DNA from: Chaunax sp. Z400
Lineage: Eukaryota > Chordata > Actinopteri > Lophiiformes > Chaunacidae
Direction: 5' to 3'
Length of the DNA: 64,000 nt
Assembly (NCBI GenBank): GCA_037577475.1
Contig: CM075201.1
Span: 9,963,501-10,027,500 of the forward strand
Positions 1 to 13,971 of this stretch are shown here, in pieces. The notes beneath the pieces are model-generated. The model was not told the origin of the DNA. It did no database searches and worked only from the letters and a program-made list of their open reading frames with translations. Made by a program: the position numbers and the translations under genes. Every line of letters starts with the position of its first letter. Within the stretch, counting starts at the first letter, position 1.

Positions 1-800
1 CTTACAGGATTAAATGCATAGAAACACACTCAATGAGAACATTATGCTTGCACAAGAAGTAATACAAAATTAGAGGAAAATCTGTCATCTCTTATGTACT
101 TCAGGTTATGTTGCTTGCCTTTGTCTGTTGATTCAGAAAGACCTTTGGGTTAGCTGTTCCAGAGAGGTCATGTGCTTTGACCTTGATTTGAGACAAACAT
201 GATTGTATTGCAAGACAAGAAGCTGAATCCATTTAAACTAATCCTTCCTTGTTTTTTTTGTTGTTTTTTTGCTACCCATTACTTTTCCTGCTACTCATTA
301 GTGGACCCACTTAGTAGCGTTAATGGCCCAACTGCATTCAGAATGCAATGTCTCTTTCACAATGTCTTTATAATTCTAATCATAAAGAAGCTGTCGGTCA
401 ATATTGTGTGACTCAAAATGGACAATTATACAATTACAAAAACAAAAGTAAGGGATGGACACAAGAACTCAACAACTCTTAGTTCACCATGTTTCACCAT
501 TATTGACCTAATGCAGATACAGATAGCATTAATTGCATAGTTATTGTAGTGCATTGAATTGTGCTTCATAGTGATCATGTTGTCACATTTTAGTTTCAGT
601 TTAACTGAGTGAGAGGAAAGTCAGTGTCACACAAGACTGCGAACATGAACTGGGAAACTTAATAGCTTTAGTTTAAATCTCTCTCATTATTGTTGGATCA
701 GGATTCTGGGCAACAACAACACATCTCTCAACCATTCATGCCCCACCACCCTCCCACTCTTCCTCTCTAGTTTATCCTCTAACCTCCCCATTCCTCGCAG
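1..800 (+). other. mink1: mink1 intron, left edge of window
   Basis: This AT-rich stretch ends in the pyrimidine-rich acceptor before the first visible mink1 exon at 801. The exon starts with the third base of a codon, so the preceding exon must end within the tryptophan codon that precedes SKKFIDFIEACL. I found no exon for that upstream part of the kinase domain here, so it is expected to the left of the window. Confidence 0.6.
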
Positions 801-3800
801 GTCGAAGAAATTCATTGACTTCATAGAAGCCTGTCTCGTTAAGACGTATACCAGCCGACCATCCACTGAGCAGCTGCTAAAGCACACCTTTATCAGAGAC
901 CAGCCCACCGAGCGCCAGGTCCGAATCCAGCTCAAAGACCACATTGACCGTACGCGCAAGAAGAGAGGAGAGAAAGGTAAGCAAATGAGATGGAAAGAGA
1001 CAGAATGAGTGTGACCCAGCCTACCCTTTGTCTTCATGGACAATAACCAATTAAAGCATGCTGTAGGTAAGTATGCCACAATGTTTTTTCATGTAATGTA
1101 TGACTTCTCTCTGTTGTATTCTTTTCTTTAAGAGGAGACAGAGTATGAGTACAGTGGTAGTGATGAGGAGGATGAAAACCGAGGAGATGACAGAGAGTCA
1201 AGGTAATTGCAGTTTATCATCTATCAGCAATATGAATCCTTGACTTGTTTTCTTTGTTCATCTTGTTACTCCCAAGATTTCTCTCCCTAATTTCCTCAAT
1301 TTTGGTCATCAGTTCTATCCTCAATGTGCCCGGTGAGTCCACCCTGCGGCGGGACTTCCAGCGTCTGCAACAGGAGAACAAAGAGCGCTCGGAGGCTCAT
1401 AAGAGGCAGCAGGCCCAACTGGCTGCTCAGCGTAGAGACCCCGAGGAACACAAGAGGCAACTGTTGCATGATCGACAGAAACGCATCGAAGAACAGAAGG
1501 AACAGCGTCGCCGACTAGAAGAGGTATTACCAACTTCGGAATTTAGACATTTTGAAGGAACATGGCACTATGATTAAAATGTTTATCAACTTTTTTCCCT
1601 ACAGTTATGATAAGAATGATGCTACTCTTATAGCTGTATGCTAAATGTGATGTAGAGCGGGTGACAAGTATCTGAACTTCGCATTTTCTCTTCTGTTTTT
1701 ATATGACCTAGTCAAAGGTGCTTCTGCTAGGTTTATGTTTTGACACTGTGGATAAACAAAATGATTGTGTCCCTGTGTTTCCTGTCTAAGCTAAGCTAAT
1801 TCCTTCCTGCCTGTAGCATCATATCTCACACACAGACATGAGACTGTTATCAATGTTTCCATCTAGCTGTTGGCAAGAAACCAAATATACAAATTTCTCT
1901 AAATGTCTCACTAACTTCTTTTTAAGGAAATCAAAGATATTAGAACTTTTTATGCCCCCGGCAAAGGCGGCATATGGTCTATCCCTATCTCCTCCAAAAC
2001 TGTTGGTCAGAATTCAGTGAAATGTTACACATGCTAAAGGCGTGCATCAAAGTTAAGTACCTACAGACACATATGGTAAATGGATGCATGCATCACAAAA
2101 ATATAATTAGCTTATCCTTCTTTATTATTACCTTCACCCACAACCTTTCTACCCAAAACAATATTTTACTCTACATGGAGGTTTGTGCAGTGTATACATT
2201 CTTCTGTTAACAGTGTTTGCACATTACTTTATGGAATACAGATTCCCACTGGTGAGATGCCCCAATGTGTATCAACATGTCGTCATTGCCAAGAAAGCAA
2301 CTGAACTAGCTTTGACATAATCTCTAATATGGAGTTGACAACAAAGTATCAGCGTTTTGACAAATAGCTTCGTGGAAAGCGCTCCCTTACGCTCTGTAGT
2401 GATTGGCTGGTGGAGCCGGATAATCATTGATCATGTTACCACATACATTAAACACATATCAGGAGTTATGTGGCATTTGGATGAAACGTATGATTTTTCT
2501 GATAATGTTATTATAAGCATTGTGTATTATTAGTAAGGAATTTTCATGCTGTAAATTTTAACCCCTCCATTATACCCCCACCTCCTCCTTCATCTTCTCT
2601 GGCTGCTCTGTTCAACTCTTCAGTGTCAGCTAGACTTGAGTAAGCTCTAAGGAGTTTAGAGTGTTTTGTGACACTACCCATTGGGAGGCTGTCATTTTAC
2701 CACAAAGACCAAACTGGGTTATTTCAGTGTCTCCTAAAAATAGTGAATAACTGCGGTCAGTTTGAGTTTTCATCAAAGCTGCACAGTCTGAAGATGATTA
2801 GGGTTCAATAGGTATGTATGTTTGTTTGTGTGAATGACTCACAACCTCTATTCTCTGCCCTGCACTCCTTCTGCCTTGATGTCTTTCAGCTGAAAAACAA
2901 GAAGAGGATTGCTTATGAGCAGGCTATGCCTCTGTGCTCATTCCTGTTTTTCCTGTCACCCTTCTCTCCCAGCAACAGAGAAAAGAGCGAGAGATGGTGA
3001 GGCAGCAAGAAAAAGGTCCCCATCGGAGACTTGACGATATGAGACGGGAGGAAGACAGGAGGTTGGCTGAGAGGGAGCAGGTAACCAACCACAAGAGACA
3101 GGGGGCTGCAATCAGCCAATCAGAGTGAAGTGTGGGCGTGTCCACTGGCAACACTGTGCAAGTTCCTCTGGTGGTGAAATTCCATGAGTAGGTTGCCATA
3201 GCAGCAAGGGTCTAAATTAGTGTATTTATTCAGAGATGAGTTTTCAGTGGGTGAGCTCTCTGCGTCTCTTATGCTGTTTCCAGTTCACCCTCAGTAACAC
3301 AAGAGTCTGGCATCAAAGCACCTGAAGCACATGCCAAATACTGATTTTTATGTTATTATGGTAGTTTGCAGTCACAATGTCCTGCTGAATATTGAGATTT
3401 TTTTCAGTGTAGTGCAATTTCTCACAATCTCTATGTAGTTTTAAACAGTGACGTTATGTTTCACTTCCTAAATAAGGAAGATGCTTAGTCTGGAAAATTC
3501 AGTCCAAGAGACATATTTTTTTTCAGGGCAAGACACTTAATGTTGTTTACTGGAATGACATTACATAACTGCTATCTGCCCCTGTCATCCACCCCTCCCC
3601 ATGCACCTTCATTCCTTTTTTCCCCACCTTCATACATTACATTTCTGCCTTCTTACCTTTCCACAGGAGTTTATCAGACATAAGTTAGAAGAAGAGCAGC
3701 GGCAGCTAGAAATCCTTCAGCAGCAGTTGCTTCAGGAGCAGGCACTGCTGATGGTAACTAGTCCTCACTACTCCATCCTTTCTTGTTTAACTTGCAGAGG

Positions 3801-6800
3801 TTTCTATGTCCTCCTATCGGCTATGATACCTCACACCTTACACTGTGAAAAAGAGAAAAATACAAGAAATAAGGATTGAATTTAAGGAGAAAATGGCTTG
3901 ATACTAATAAAATTATCTGTCCATGCAGCCAGATAATTTTACTAGTCAGGAAATCTTAAAATAAGCTGGTTCCATTCTAGAAATAAGTAGACCAGATTAA
4001 AAAAAAAAGGTAAATAACTATCATAATAATCACAAGATTATTGAATTCATGTTTCCAGATCTAAGATTTTAAGTCTTGGCAAGTACAGAACAGTCTACTT
4101 GTTTTTGGTGTTGATGCTTTTAGTTAGAGTAAAAGGCTACTAAGATGAATACTTTCACAATCAGAATTTGTATCAAAATAAAAGCAAATTCAGGCTCTGG
4201 GTGTGCAGCCCCTTGATGTAGACATGTTTTACATGTTGCAGAGTGTGGGTGCATCTCCCACAATATTGCATGTCTTAAAAAGACATGCACTGACTTAGAC
4301 TTTGGGGGCAGTTTTTGGGAACATTTCAGAAGAATTTCCACACTCCAGACATCTTTGAAGTGACTTTGTGGAACAAGATGTTTTCATTTCGATTGAGCTA
4401 TGGTGTTAGTTATTTGTTCCTGTTTGGATAGAGAGAAAGAGCCCAATTCTCACTACTGTATGCATGAGACAGCCCTGATAGCACCTATCACTCCTTGGTA
4501 ACATATGCACATAATCCCTCTGTGTATATGCATAGCTTCATGCATAGCCCTTGACCAATGCTTAGTCAAGGGCACTGTCCCAGCTGTAGTTTTGGGTTTT
4601 CACTGCCATCATTAAGGGCAATTAACAGAGATGATGTTTGCAGCAAACCTCCAGGACCAGTGTTCTGAAGTAGTTTTAGCACAGTGCCATAACTCATCGC
4701 AAATAAAAATGTTTTCTGTTGCTTTTTTTCATTAGCAGAAAAGTACATTTCAATGAGGTTACTCATATGAGATCAACAATATTGAACAATAAAGAATTGT
4801 TTTTTTCTATTGCATCCATATTATCCTTCAGGAAGGATTTTGCTGTTCCATAATCTCATACTTGGCATGGAAATAGTTGATATACTGGTAACCAGTAGCC
4901 TGAGCTCAAACAAAATGAGAATCAAAACTGTTATCGTGGTGTGGTGTATTCCTTCCTTTTTTTCTCCTTAAATTGAATAAATCTATATTGTACTGCAGCT
5001 GCATATCTGTCTCAGGGTCACAGGAGCAACAGGGTAGGAGGTTCACATCACCGTTTACACCATGCCTACAACTCAGTGAGAAAAATATAAGTCACTTGAC
5101 TCCCTTTTAGTCTGCTTCAATATACAGCAACACAAAGTTTTAGCTGCAGACACAATCAACAGTCTTTTGATTTGGGTTGGTAATTGATTGCTGCACTAGA
5201 AATAAAAGTACACAAGAGATGATGAAATCCACCCAAAACATTCACTATTCCACTGGATGAAATCAGCTTCATATGTAAACCTCTACCTGTAGTCTCTGTG
5301 CAGGAAGACTGTATGTTATGTATTTTGTATTTTGACCTGCTTGACATATCTGTTGTCCAGTCGGACAAGCAATGGCTTAACACTAAAAAAGACTTTCTTT
5401 ACTTAGGAGTACAAGCGCAAGCAGTTGGAGGAGCAGCGTCAGTCAGAGCGGCTGCAGAGACAGCTGCAGCAGGAGCATGCATACCTGGTGTCTTTACAAC
5501 AGCAGCAAGAAAAGAAGCCCCAGCTTTACCACTACAACAAAAACCTGGAGCCAAACAACAAGCCTACTTGGGCTCGTGAGGTAGCAATGTTACCTACATT
5601 TGAATCATTACACACCACAGTCAAACTGTACAATGGCCTCCTCCACTGTCCTCCTTATTTCAGGTGGAGGAGCGAAGTAAGCTCAACAGGCAGGGCTCAC
5701 CCAAGATCTGCACCACTGTCTCTGACACTGCCATCCAGTCACGCTCTGACTCAATCAGCCAATCAGGAGTTGCCCAGTCTGCTCAGACCCCTCCAATGCA
5801 AAGGCCTGTTGAACCCCAAGGCGGACAGGGAAAGGTGGGTGTTTGCAAGTTCAGTTGATTGAAACCTCCTGGAAAAACAACATAGGATACAACTGCTTAT
5901 GCTTTTCCGCCCCTAATTCCTTAAAGGTATACTCCCACTCAGTATTTTCCTTCTCAAGGCGTGTGAAGAATTTTGAAAGTAACCATGATATTTTTATTCA
6001 GTAGGAAGAATGCTATTCTACAGCCTGATATAATGGTCATGTTTTTAGCATTGCGGAATACAGAGAACAATTCCAATTTTTAATCCCCTGAGGGGCGAAT
6101 ATTCCGAAGTAAACAAAGGGCCATTTTCAAATTCGGTGACGTCACGCGTGACAAGGGCTTTCCCAGGTTTCTACGTTCTACTAATTGGTGAAGCGGGCAA
6201 TGAGAGTTGAACATGTGGTTATTTTTGCACTCAGTCATACTTACTGGTTGTGGGCTATCTTCCTCCATTATATTTGCGCTAGAGCTTGTACTTCTGCGCA
6301 CGCGCATAAGCGACAGGAACCTGCTTAGACATGTTTTCGTTTGAATTATGCATTGAAACTTGACCAAATAATAAAATGATATTTATTAATTGATATGCCG
6401 CATTTTGGGTGGAATGCATTGTGTACGCCTATATGCTGTTAGTTGAGTGGGAGTCTACCTTTAACTGCCTTACCCTTTTTGTCTATGCTATCTTATTTAC
6501 ACCTTCTTTTTCTTCTTTTCCCCTCCCTCCCCTCTCTAATAATCTGTAATCACTTAAAATAAAAAAAAATAAAAAATCACCTTGGACCACCAACACAACC
6601 TTGCACAATTCTCCACCTGCTTCTCCAACTGTCTTGCACCTTCCTCCTTCTACTTGGCTGCTCCTCCCTTCTGGTGCTCTGCTGTCCTCTGCAGTTCCAG
6701 ATGGCTCACTTGGTTCCACTGAAGCCTTATGCTGCCCCTGTCCCTCGCTCTCAGTCCCTCTGTGACCAGCCCACTAAGACTATGTCCGCCTTCCCCACCC

Positions 6801-9800
6801 AGGATCCCTCCCTTACCCCCTCACCCCGTCCAATCCACACAAGAGAGCTGGTGCGTCAAAACTCAGACCCCACTTCTGAAACCCCGGCACCGCAGGCACA
6901 TCAGATGAGAGAGGATCGCGGCCCCTGGATCCGACTGCCAGATGTGGAACTCCCACCTAAGGTGAGATTTACTTAGTGGTTTTGACTCTGCAGTAAGTGA
7001 ACAAAACCAAAACGTAACCTCAGTTTGCACTTGTTTTGAATTTATTTACATAAATACTATGTTAGCTGAGCTGCAGTTAGTAAGCTGACATCTAAAGTAA
7101 TCCAAAGAAATAAAAACTCCTGTACTCACATTCTTAGATCAAGGGAATGCTCTTAAGCAGTTGAGGATAAAATTCATGTGAATACCCTCAAATGTGATGT
7201 ATGTGATAAACTCTTCACTGCTGCATTAAAGGCTGCTTGGTTTACCTGACAACAGCGTAATCTTTAATGGCTATCTTCTGGGTGGTATTAGAGTTTAAAA
7301 CAAATATGTCTTTGGTCACTCTGAGCTAGTGTTTTTGTTTCCTGCTGATAAACTATGGTTCTGTTCTCAGATTCCCCAGAGGACAGCATCTATTGCCACA
7401 GCTCTTAACACCAACCTGGCCTCTGGCATAAGGCACCCAGTAAGAGCCAGGTACTGAAAAGAGATAAATAATTTGATCAGATATTTAATTTAATCGGTGC
7501 CTCTTAAACGATGGTAGGTTTTAGTGATGACTCATGATAACTTATTTGTATCCTCATGGCAGCAATCCAGATCTCAGCCGCAATGATCGCTGGGAAAGAG
7601 GAGACAGTATGAACATCATATCCAATCTGCCCCAGACTGGTTCACTAGAGAGGCATCGCATCCTCAGTGAGTCCCTGCCTCCCCAATGCTATTTCTCTCT
7701 ACAGGCTGTGTTTGCAATTAGTCTGATTTTAGAATTATAACTACATTCTACAACATTGCTGTTTGCAGGTTCCTCCAAAATGGATTCACCGATTCTCTCC
7801 CATGATAGTCGTCACAAGCCAGGGGAGTCTCGCACGTCCTCCCGTCCTGGACGCCCAGCTGTAAGTGGTTCTTTCTAAAAAAAAAAATCATGGGTGTGTC
7901 TCCAGTATCCCTGCTTATATAACTAGTTTTAATATTACTGAATTATTGCATGCAACACATAATATTCCTCACATATAAGAAGTTATAAAATGAAAAGCAC
8001 TAACTTGGGACTTACCGGTTTAGTACCAAATCACCTGCTCTGTTAATTCACAAATAGGAAACTAATTCAATGTGTGCCCCTCACATTACCTTTCCTTCAC
8101 ACTTCATTTATTCCACACTGTTGCTGTTTCCCTTCATGTTTCTCCTCTCAAATCCCTGTTTGCTTACTTTACCTCAAAAATCCAGAGTTACAAGAGAGCT
8201 ATAGGGGAGGTTAGTACTGTATCTTTGTGTGTTGTGTAATGCTCAGTGTTCATGCATGAGTTTGTATCTGCATTCACTGGCTGGAGTACATAGAATAAAT
8301 TGCATGCACTTTTTGTCTTGTTTTGTTGAGTAAATTGTGTTTCGTCTTTGAATGAAATTCCACTCTTTAAATAAAGGCATATTTAACATGTTGGCATCTT
8401 TCTGTTACCATGTTGACCCACATAGTAACGCAATACAAGCATTGTAACCATGACTCAAAACCAGGCTCTGAATTCTGACAATACGGGAACAGTTTTCAGA
8501 CCCCATCCACCTGATGACCTCCTTACCCTCAGTAGTGTCGATTGTCTTAAATATTAGAATTTATGTTACGGTTGTGTTTTTGGTTACTTCCTCTAATAGC
8601 TGAGATGATGTTTAAAACATTTCTGAATGCCTTCTTAAAGTAAACTGATGTATTTGTGTGTAGGACCATGGCCTTTTTGCCAAGGAGCGTGCCGAGGAGC
8701 AGCCGAGGCCCCCAGTCAAGGCCAATGATTACTCCTCTTCTTCAGAGAGCAGCGAGAGCAGTGAGGAGAGCGAGAGTGGAGAGGGAGCAGAGGAGGAAGA
8801 AAGCCCCACAGATCGGTAACACCAACACCTACCAATAATAAGAGTTTAGGAAGCAAATAGCTTTTAACTTTACCTTTATTTCTAGATACAGTATTCAGCA
8901 CTTCTTATAAAACTGTGTTTTTCCCTTCAGTCCATTATCAAGCTTTTGGTCTCATGTCATTTGTGACTTCTTGTCCTCTTTTGATCTCAGTCACAGGGAT
9001 GCAGACACAGACTCAGTCAACACCATGGTGGTTCATGAAGACGAAGGCGAGGGGGGAGAGGGAGAGCAAGCAGGAGGCTATGGGGATCAGACCATGCTGG
9101 TGCAGAGGGTGAGTCGTGTGCATATGCAGTGATGTTTACTATGCATTGTGACTCGATCAATGTAATACATGCCAAAGACTATGACAAAGCACCAAGACGG
9201 GAACATCAGGCCCATTTTCCCCCCACATTTAAGTAGTGAACACAAACTGAGAATTTATAACAAATGGTGATCTGCTTTCAGTTTTAATCTGAACATTTAC
9301 AAGCTGTGCAGAAAGATGTTTTCAAAGTGCATCAGTCAATATAAAAACTAGTATTTCAGATTTTCAGTATCATACAAAAGTTAAAGTATCCACTCTTATT
9401 AAATTATGCACAGTTGACCTTGAAAGAGTTCAATAACTTATTCATTTAGACAATGGTGATAGAGAGCAGAGCAGAACTCTGCTGCATGAAAATCAACAGA
9501 GGAACTTGTGATGTAAAAGACACAACTACCTGATTCTTCCAGTCCTAAGGACATAAACTTGACTTTTTAAAGCAAGTATGGTCACCGCTGTTTCACTCCT
9601 TGTTTTACTGTGGTGTGTTAGCTTGAGAGATCATGTCCTGCTAATTGTTGCAGCAGATTAGCCTCGATCAAGTCTGTCATTGACGTTTTGTAATGGAGTT
9701 TTCTGTGTGTGCTTCTTTACCTGAAAGACCCCAGAGAAGAGGAGCCATAATGGGTACACTAACTTGCCAGATGTGGTTCAGCCCTCCCACTCCCCCACTG

Positions 9801-12800
9801 ATTCAGCCACTCACTCCTCCCCTGGGAAGGACTCTGTTTATGATGTGAGTTTTAATGATGCTAAGTATAACAGTCCTAAATTCCTGGTTTATTTTCAGAT
9901 GTCGCTGTGTGCCATCATTCCGGTCAGACAGTCCCAACACACTTTTCACAATTTTGTGTCAATCGGTTCAGCTTGTTAGTGGGCCGTCATCAAAAATATA
10001 GACATTATAATTACTATTTTAATGCTACACAGACACAGAATATATCAGTTTTATAGTTTTGTCTGACAAACTAAAATTTCCACATACTCGATATTGACTT
10101 TAACAACACTGTACCACTTGTACGCCCTCTCTTCTCCACCAGTATCAGTCCAGAGGTTTGGTTAAAGCGTCTGGCAAGTCTTCCTTCACCACATTTGTGG
10201 ATCTGGGTATGTACCAGTCACCAGGAGGTACAGGGGATAACATGTCTGTAACTGGTGAGTCAGAGGCTTTTCAGACTTGCAGCAACATCTGTTTGAACAT
10301 TAAACAAGAGAAAGACAGCTGATTGCTACAGTACTGACAGCCTTAACCCCTGACAACATTTTTTGCGCAATAAAGTACCTTTAGATGTTAAATTATACAG
10401 AGTTTTTTTTATTACACTACAACAAAAGTCTCTATGAATGTAGCTCGTTAATTTACTGTAGTTATTTTTTTTATAAAGGATGATTTCTGTCTAGTTCCAA
10501 TCCTTGTACCATTTTGCCCTCCAGTTTGTGTTTTTCTTCCTAATTGAAGTCTTCCATCGCTGCCTCCATGTGTAGGCTCTAGGTTTGAGCAGCTGAAGAT
10601 GGAAGTGAGGAAAGGTTCTATGGTGAATGTGAATCCCACCAACACACGTCCACCGAATGACACTCCTGAGATCCGCAAGTACAAGAAGAGGTTCAACTCT
10701 GAGATCCTTTGTGCGGCGCTCTGGGGTGAGAACCGATACAATTCTCAAGTGTAAATGTAAAAAAAAAAAATTAACACCAAGCAAGTCCTATTACTTCAAA
10801 CATAATTATATTTTGAGTTACCGGGCTCAGGTTTAGAACTCGGTGTGCAGAGAAATCAGTCAGATTCTTGGTGCTGTGTCAGAGCCAACTTATTTTACCC
10901 AAGCTTATTCCTGGCTCAACATCCTTGACATGAAAGTAATGTGTTTGCTTCAGCAGAGCTGTGGCTGAAAATGTGACCAAAACTGAAAACCTGTGACTTG
11001 GAAATCTGATTTAAGGTCATCGGTGTGCCTTTAATTAGTCATACTGTGACATTCGTAACTCTTAATGGGAGAACACAGTGTCTCTGCTCTCATCACCAAA
11101 GCCATTTTTACCTACCGGCCTCCTCTCACAAGCTATTGTTGCCTTAATGACGGATTGTGAGGAAATCTAAAATATGCTTTTTAATGTGAGCTTGAGGAAA
11201 CAATGTATGGGTGATGTTGAACACAGATGTTGAATACTTATTCATTAAATGCATCTTTTTTTAGTTGTATTTCAAAACAAAATGAAATATGGTGTTAGCT
11301 TTGCTGCAGGTTGCGATGTGGAAAAAATACTGGAAGATGAAAACATACAAGATGTCAAATAAAAGTCAGATATACAACAAAAATATTTTTTAGCTGGTGC
11401 TAGAGCAAAGGGAATATTTTAAAATATTTTTATAATTATGTATTTTTTTTAACCATTATATTATTTAAAATATTTATTTGATGGAAAATGAAAGCTATTT
11501 TTTGCTCCTGTGTGTCCCCAGGTGTGAACCTGTTGGTGGGCACAGAGAATGGCTTGAAGCTGCTGGATCGCAGTGGTCAGGGCAAGGTTTACCCCCTCAT
11601 CAACTCTCGCAGGTTCCAACAGATGGACGTCCTAGAGGGCCTCAACCTGCTCATCACCATATCAGGTCATTACTGCTGCTCATCACCAGTCTGCTCCCAT
11701 TAAAGCTGTCTGTGCTTTAGGCAAGACACTGCAGCCTGTAATGGGATGCCATATTGTGCCTGGGCCTTCAGTCCTGTTATTTTGGATTGCATCAAATGGC
11801 TCCTTTTAATCAGGATGTCAGGCCATTTGAGGCCTAAAAAGGTGAAATATCAACACTACAACATACTGTATAAATGATGATGCTTTTATCAGATATTACA
11901 TAAAAAAATAGGAGAAAAGAATCACTGGTAATGTTAAATACAGATAGAAGGGCCCTTACCACTAGTCCACTCAGCTGCAAGGGGCAACCACTATTTGTGT
12001 GGGTGTAGCTGCAAAAATATGACACTTTTATCAAAATATGATCACGTGCAGCTGAAACGTAAGCGTCTGTGACTCAGTCTTCCGGGAGTGGGCTTGTAGC
12101 CCCCAGCCAATAACAGCACAGGATATTCAGTGAGACTATAGGCTAAAAACAGAGACCAAGCTACATTGTTGTCTCTTTTTCTCTCCTCTTCTCTGTCTGT
12201 GACATGGATGTACAGTATAAAGAACTGCAGGTGTTTGACATGCAACGTTCCAGCAATGTGGCACCTTCCTGCAAGGTTGTGCAGAGCTGTGGGCATTCAG
12301 GTGCACTCCAAAATTAAATAGTTATTTTCTTGACCCATGCTACATCCGTCCACTAAGTCCATGAAAATCTGGCTTGCCGTTTTTCCGTAATCCTGCTTAC
12401 AAACAGACAAATAGTCAAACGAACTGGACCAAAAATATAAAGGAGGAAGTAAAACACAGCAAAATGAAGGCAACATGTTTATTGAGCTAAAAGTTTAGTG
12501 ATTTGTGTCATTAACTGGAAAGCAGTCTTTAAGACTAGGAGAGACAATTACAACCACAATTCTCAAATTAACTCTGATGTTTAACTCCAAGTTCATCTGT
12601 GTATTTTCTGCATATTATAATAGGGTCAAAAGATGAATAATTACTGAAGTGAATCTCCTATGTAACTGATCACTTTCTGTGTCTACTAAGGCAAGAAAAA
12701 CAAGGTGCGTGTCTACTATCTGGCCTGGCTGAGGAACAAGATCCTCCACAATGACCCCGAGGTGGAAAAGAAGCAAGGTTGGACCACCGTGGGTGAGATG

Positions 12801-13971
12801 GAGGGCTGTGTGCACTACAAAGTTGGTGAGTGACAGATAATGGCTGCTTATCACTGCCGTCTGTTCCACTCTGGATAAATTCTTATGAATGCATGTGGAG
12901 CAGTGAATTATTGATTACAAATATCTGATGCCAGATGGCCTTGTGGTTGTTCTGTCTAGTGAAATATGAGAGGATAAAGTTCCTCGTGATTGCTCTGAAG
13001 AATGCGGTGGAAGTGTATGCCTGGGCGCCTAAACCTTATCACAAATTCATGGCCTTCAAGGTAAGTTTCCCGTTTCTGGATTAGTTATGCGAGAGCGGTC
13101 AACCAGACGAGCATTCAAGTTGATGATCTGCTCACGCTCACTTTCTGCTCCCATGCCTTCTCCACTCCTTTGTAACTAGTCTTTTGCAGACCTGCCACAC
13201 AGGCCTGTCCTGGTTGACCTGACGGTAGAGGAGGGTCAGAGGTTGAAGGTTATCTACGGCTCCTGTGCCGGCTTTCATGCCATCGACGTGGACTCCGGCA
13301 ACAACTATGACATTTATATCCCCGTTCATGTAAGTCAGGCAGCCATCTGACAGCGGTGTTTTGTGAGATGTGAAGCCTACAGGGGCTCATCCCCTCTGTT
13401 TTCATCTCAAACAGATCCAGAGCCACGTGACGCCACATGCGATTGTGTTCCTGCCCAGCTCAGACGGCATGGAGATGCTGCTGTGCTACGAGGACGAAGG
13501 AGTCTATGTTAACACCTATGGACGCATCATTAAGGACGTGGTCCTGCAGTGGGGCGAGATGCCCACATCTGTTGGTGCGGCTCGAATCCAAAAAACAATA
13601 ACATCAAATAGTGCAGAAACTGTCATCAGCTTGCCTAGTGCTAATATTACATTTTGCCTTGCAGCTCATATCTGCTCAAATCAGATTATGGGATGGGGAG
13701 AAAAGGCCATTGAGATTCGTTCGGTAGAGACTGGCCACCTGGATGGTGTCTTCATGCACAAAAGAGCTCAGAGGCTGAAGTTTCTCTGTGAGAGAAATGA
13801 CAAGGTAAGAGAGAAGCATGTGGGACATTCAGCTCCTTCATAGCAGCTACTGACACACGTATCCCTTCTGTCCGTGCTGCCCCTCAGGTGTTCTTTGCGT
13901 CGGTGCGGTCTGGAGGCAGCAGCCAAGTGTACTTCATGACATTGAACAGGAACTGCATCATGAACTGGTGA
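801..13971 (+). CDS. mink1: Misshapen-like kinase 1 (MINK1), 3' 24 exons, 5'-partial
   Basis: MINK1 is a GCK-IV Ser/Thr kinase (with TNIK and MAP4K4) that acts in JNK and Rap2 signalling and cytoskeletal control. Exons: 801-976, 1133-1202, 1313-1523, 2973-3080, 3667-3753, 5407-5580, 5664-5834, 6695-6961, 7371-7450, 7563-7666, 7769-7860, 8186-8209, 8664-8815, 8991-9108, 9728-9844, 10143-10254, 10576-10725, 11522-11665, 12691-12825, 12960-13060, 13180-13329, 13415-13574, 13665-13804, 13888-13971. All phases agree and give 1041 residues. The first exon is the end of the kinase domain (RPSTEQLLKHTFIRDQ). Then come an acidic linker, a Glu/Gln-rich coiled coil (1313-5580), a Pro/Ser-rich intermediate region, and a C-terminal CNH (citron homology) domain from about 11522, ending RNCIMNW. 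The VPLKPYAAPVPRSQSL stretch favours MINK1 over TNIK or MAP4K4. About 270 N-terminal residues are missing because of the window edge. The donor after 13574 (gtgcgg) is weak but phase-consistent. Confidence 0.9.
1940..2060. repeat. Possible dispersed repeat end with hairpin, mink1 intron
   Basis: In the intron between exons 1313-1523 and 2973-3080 there is a TATGCC...GGCATA hairpin at about 1950-1975, a form I associate with dispersed teleost repeats. A similar ATGCC...GGGGCAT hairpin lies near 61000. The limits are not defined and the family is not identified. Confidence 0.25.
5921..6464. mobile_element. TTAA-flanked MITE in mink1 intron
   Basis: A 536-base unit (5925-6460) begins AGGTATACTCCCACTCA, ends with the inverted copy of AGGTAGACTCCCACTCA, and is flanked on each side by TTAA (5921-5924 and 6461-6464). 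The termini match at 16 of 17 positions. No transposase frame is present, so this is a non-autonomous element. TTAA target sites are typical of piggyBac-type transposition, but the terminal motif alone does not prove the superfamily. It lies in the intron between exons 5664-5834 and 6695-6961, whose splice sites are intact. Confidence 0.7.

Noticed and set aside
2890..2922. Possible extra mink1 exon (LKNKKRIAYEQ) after a good acceptor
   Set aside because: There is no GT donor at its end, and the true acceptor at 2972 gives the family-consistent QQRKERE sequence.
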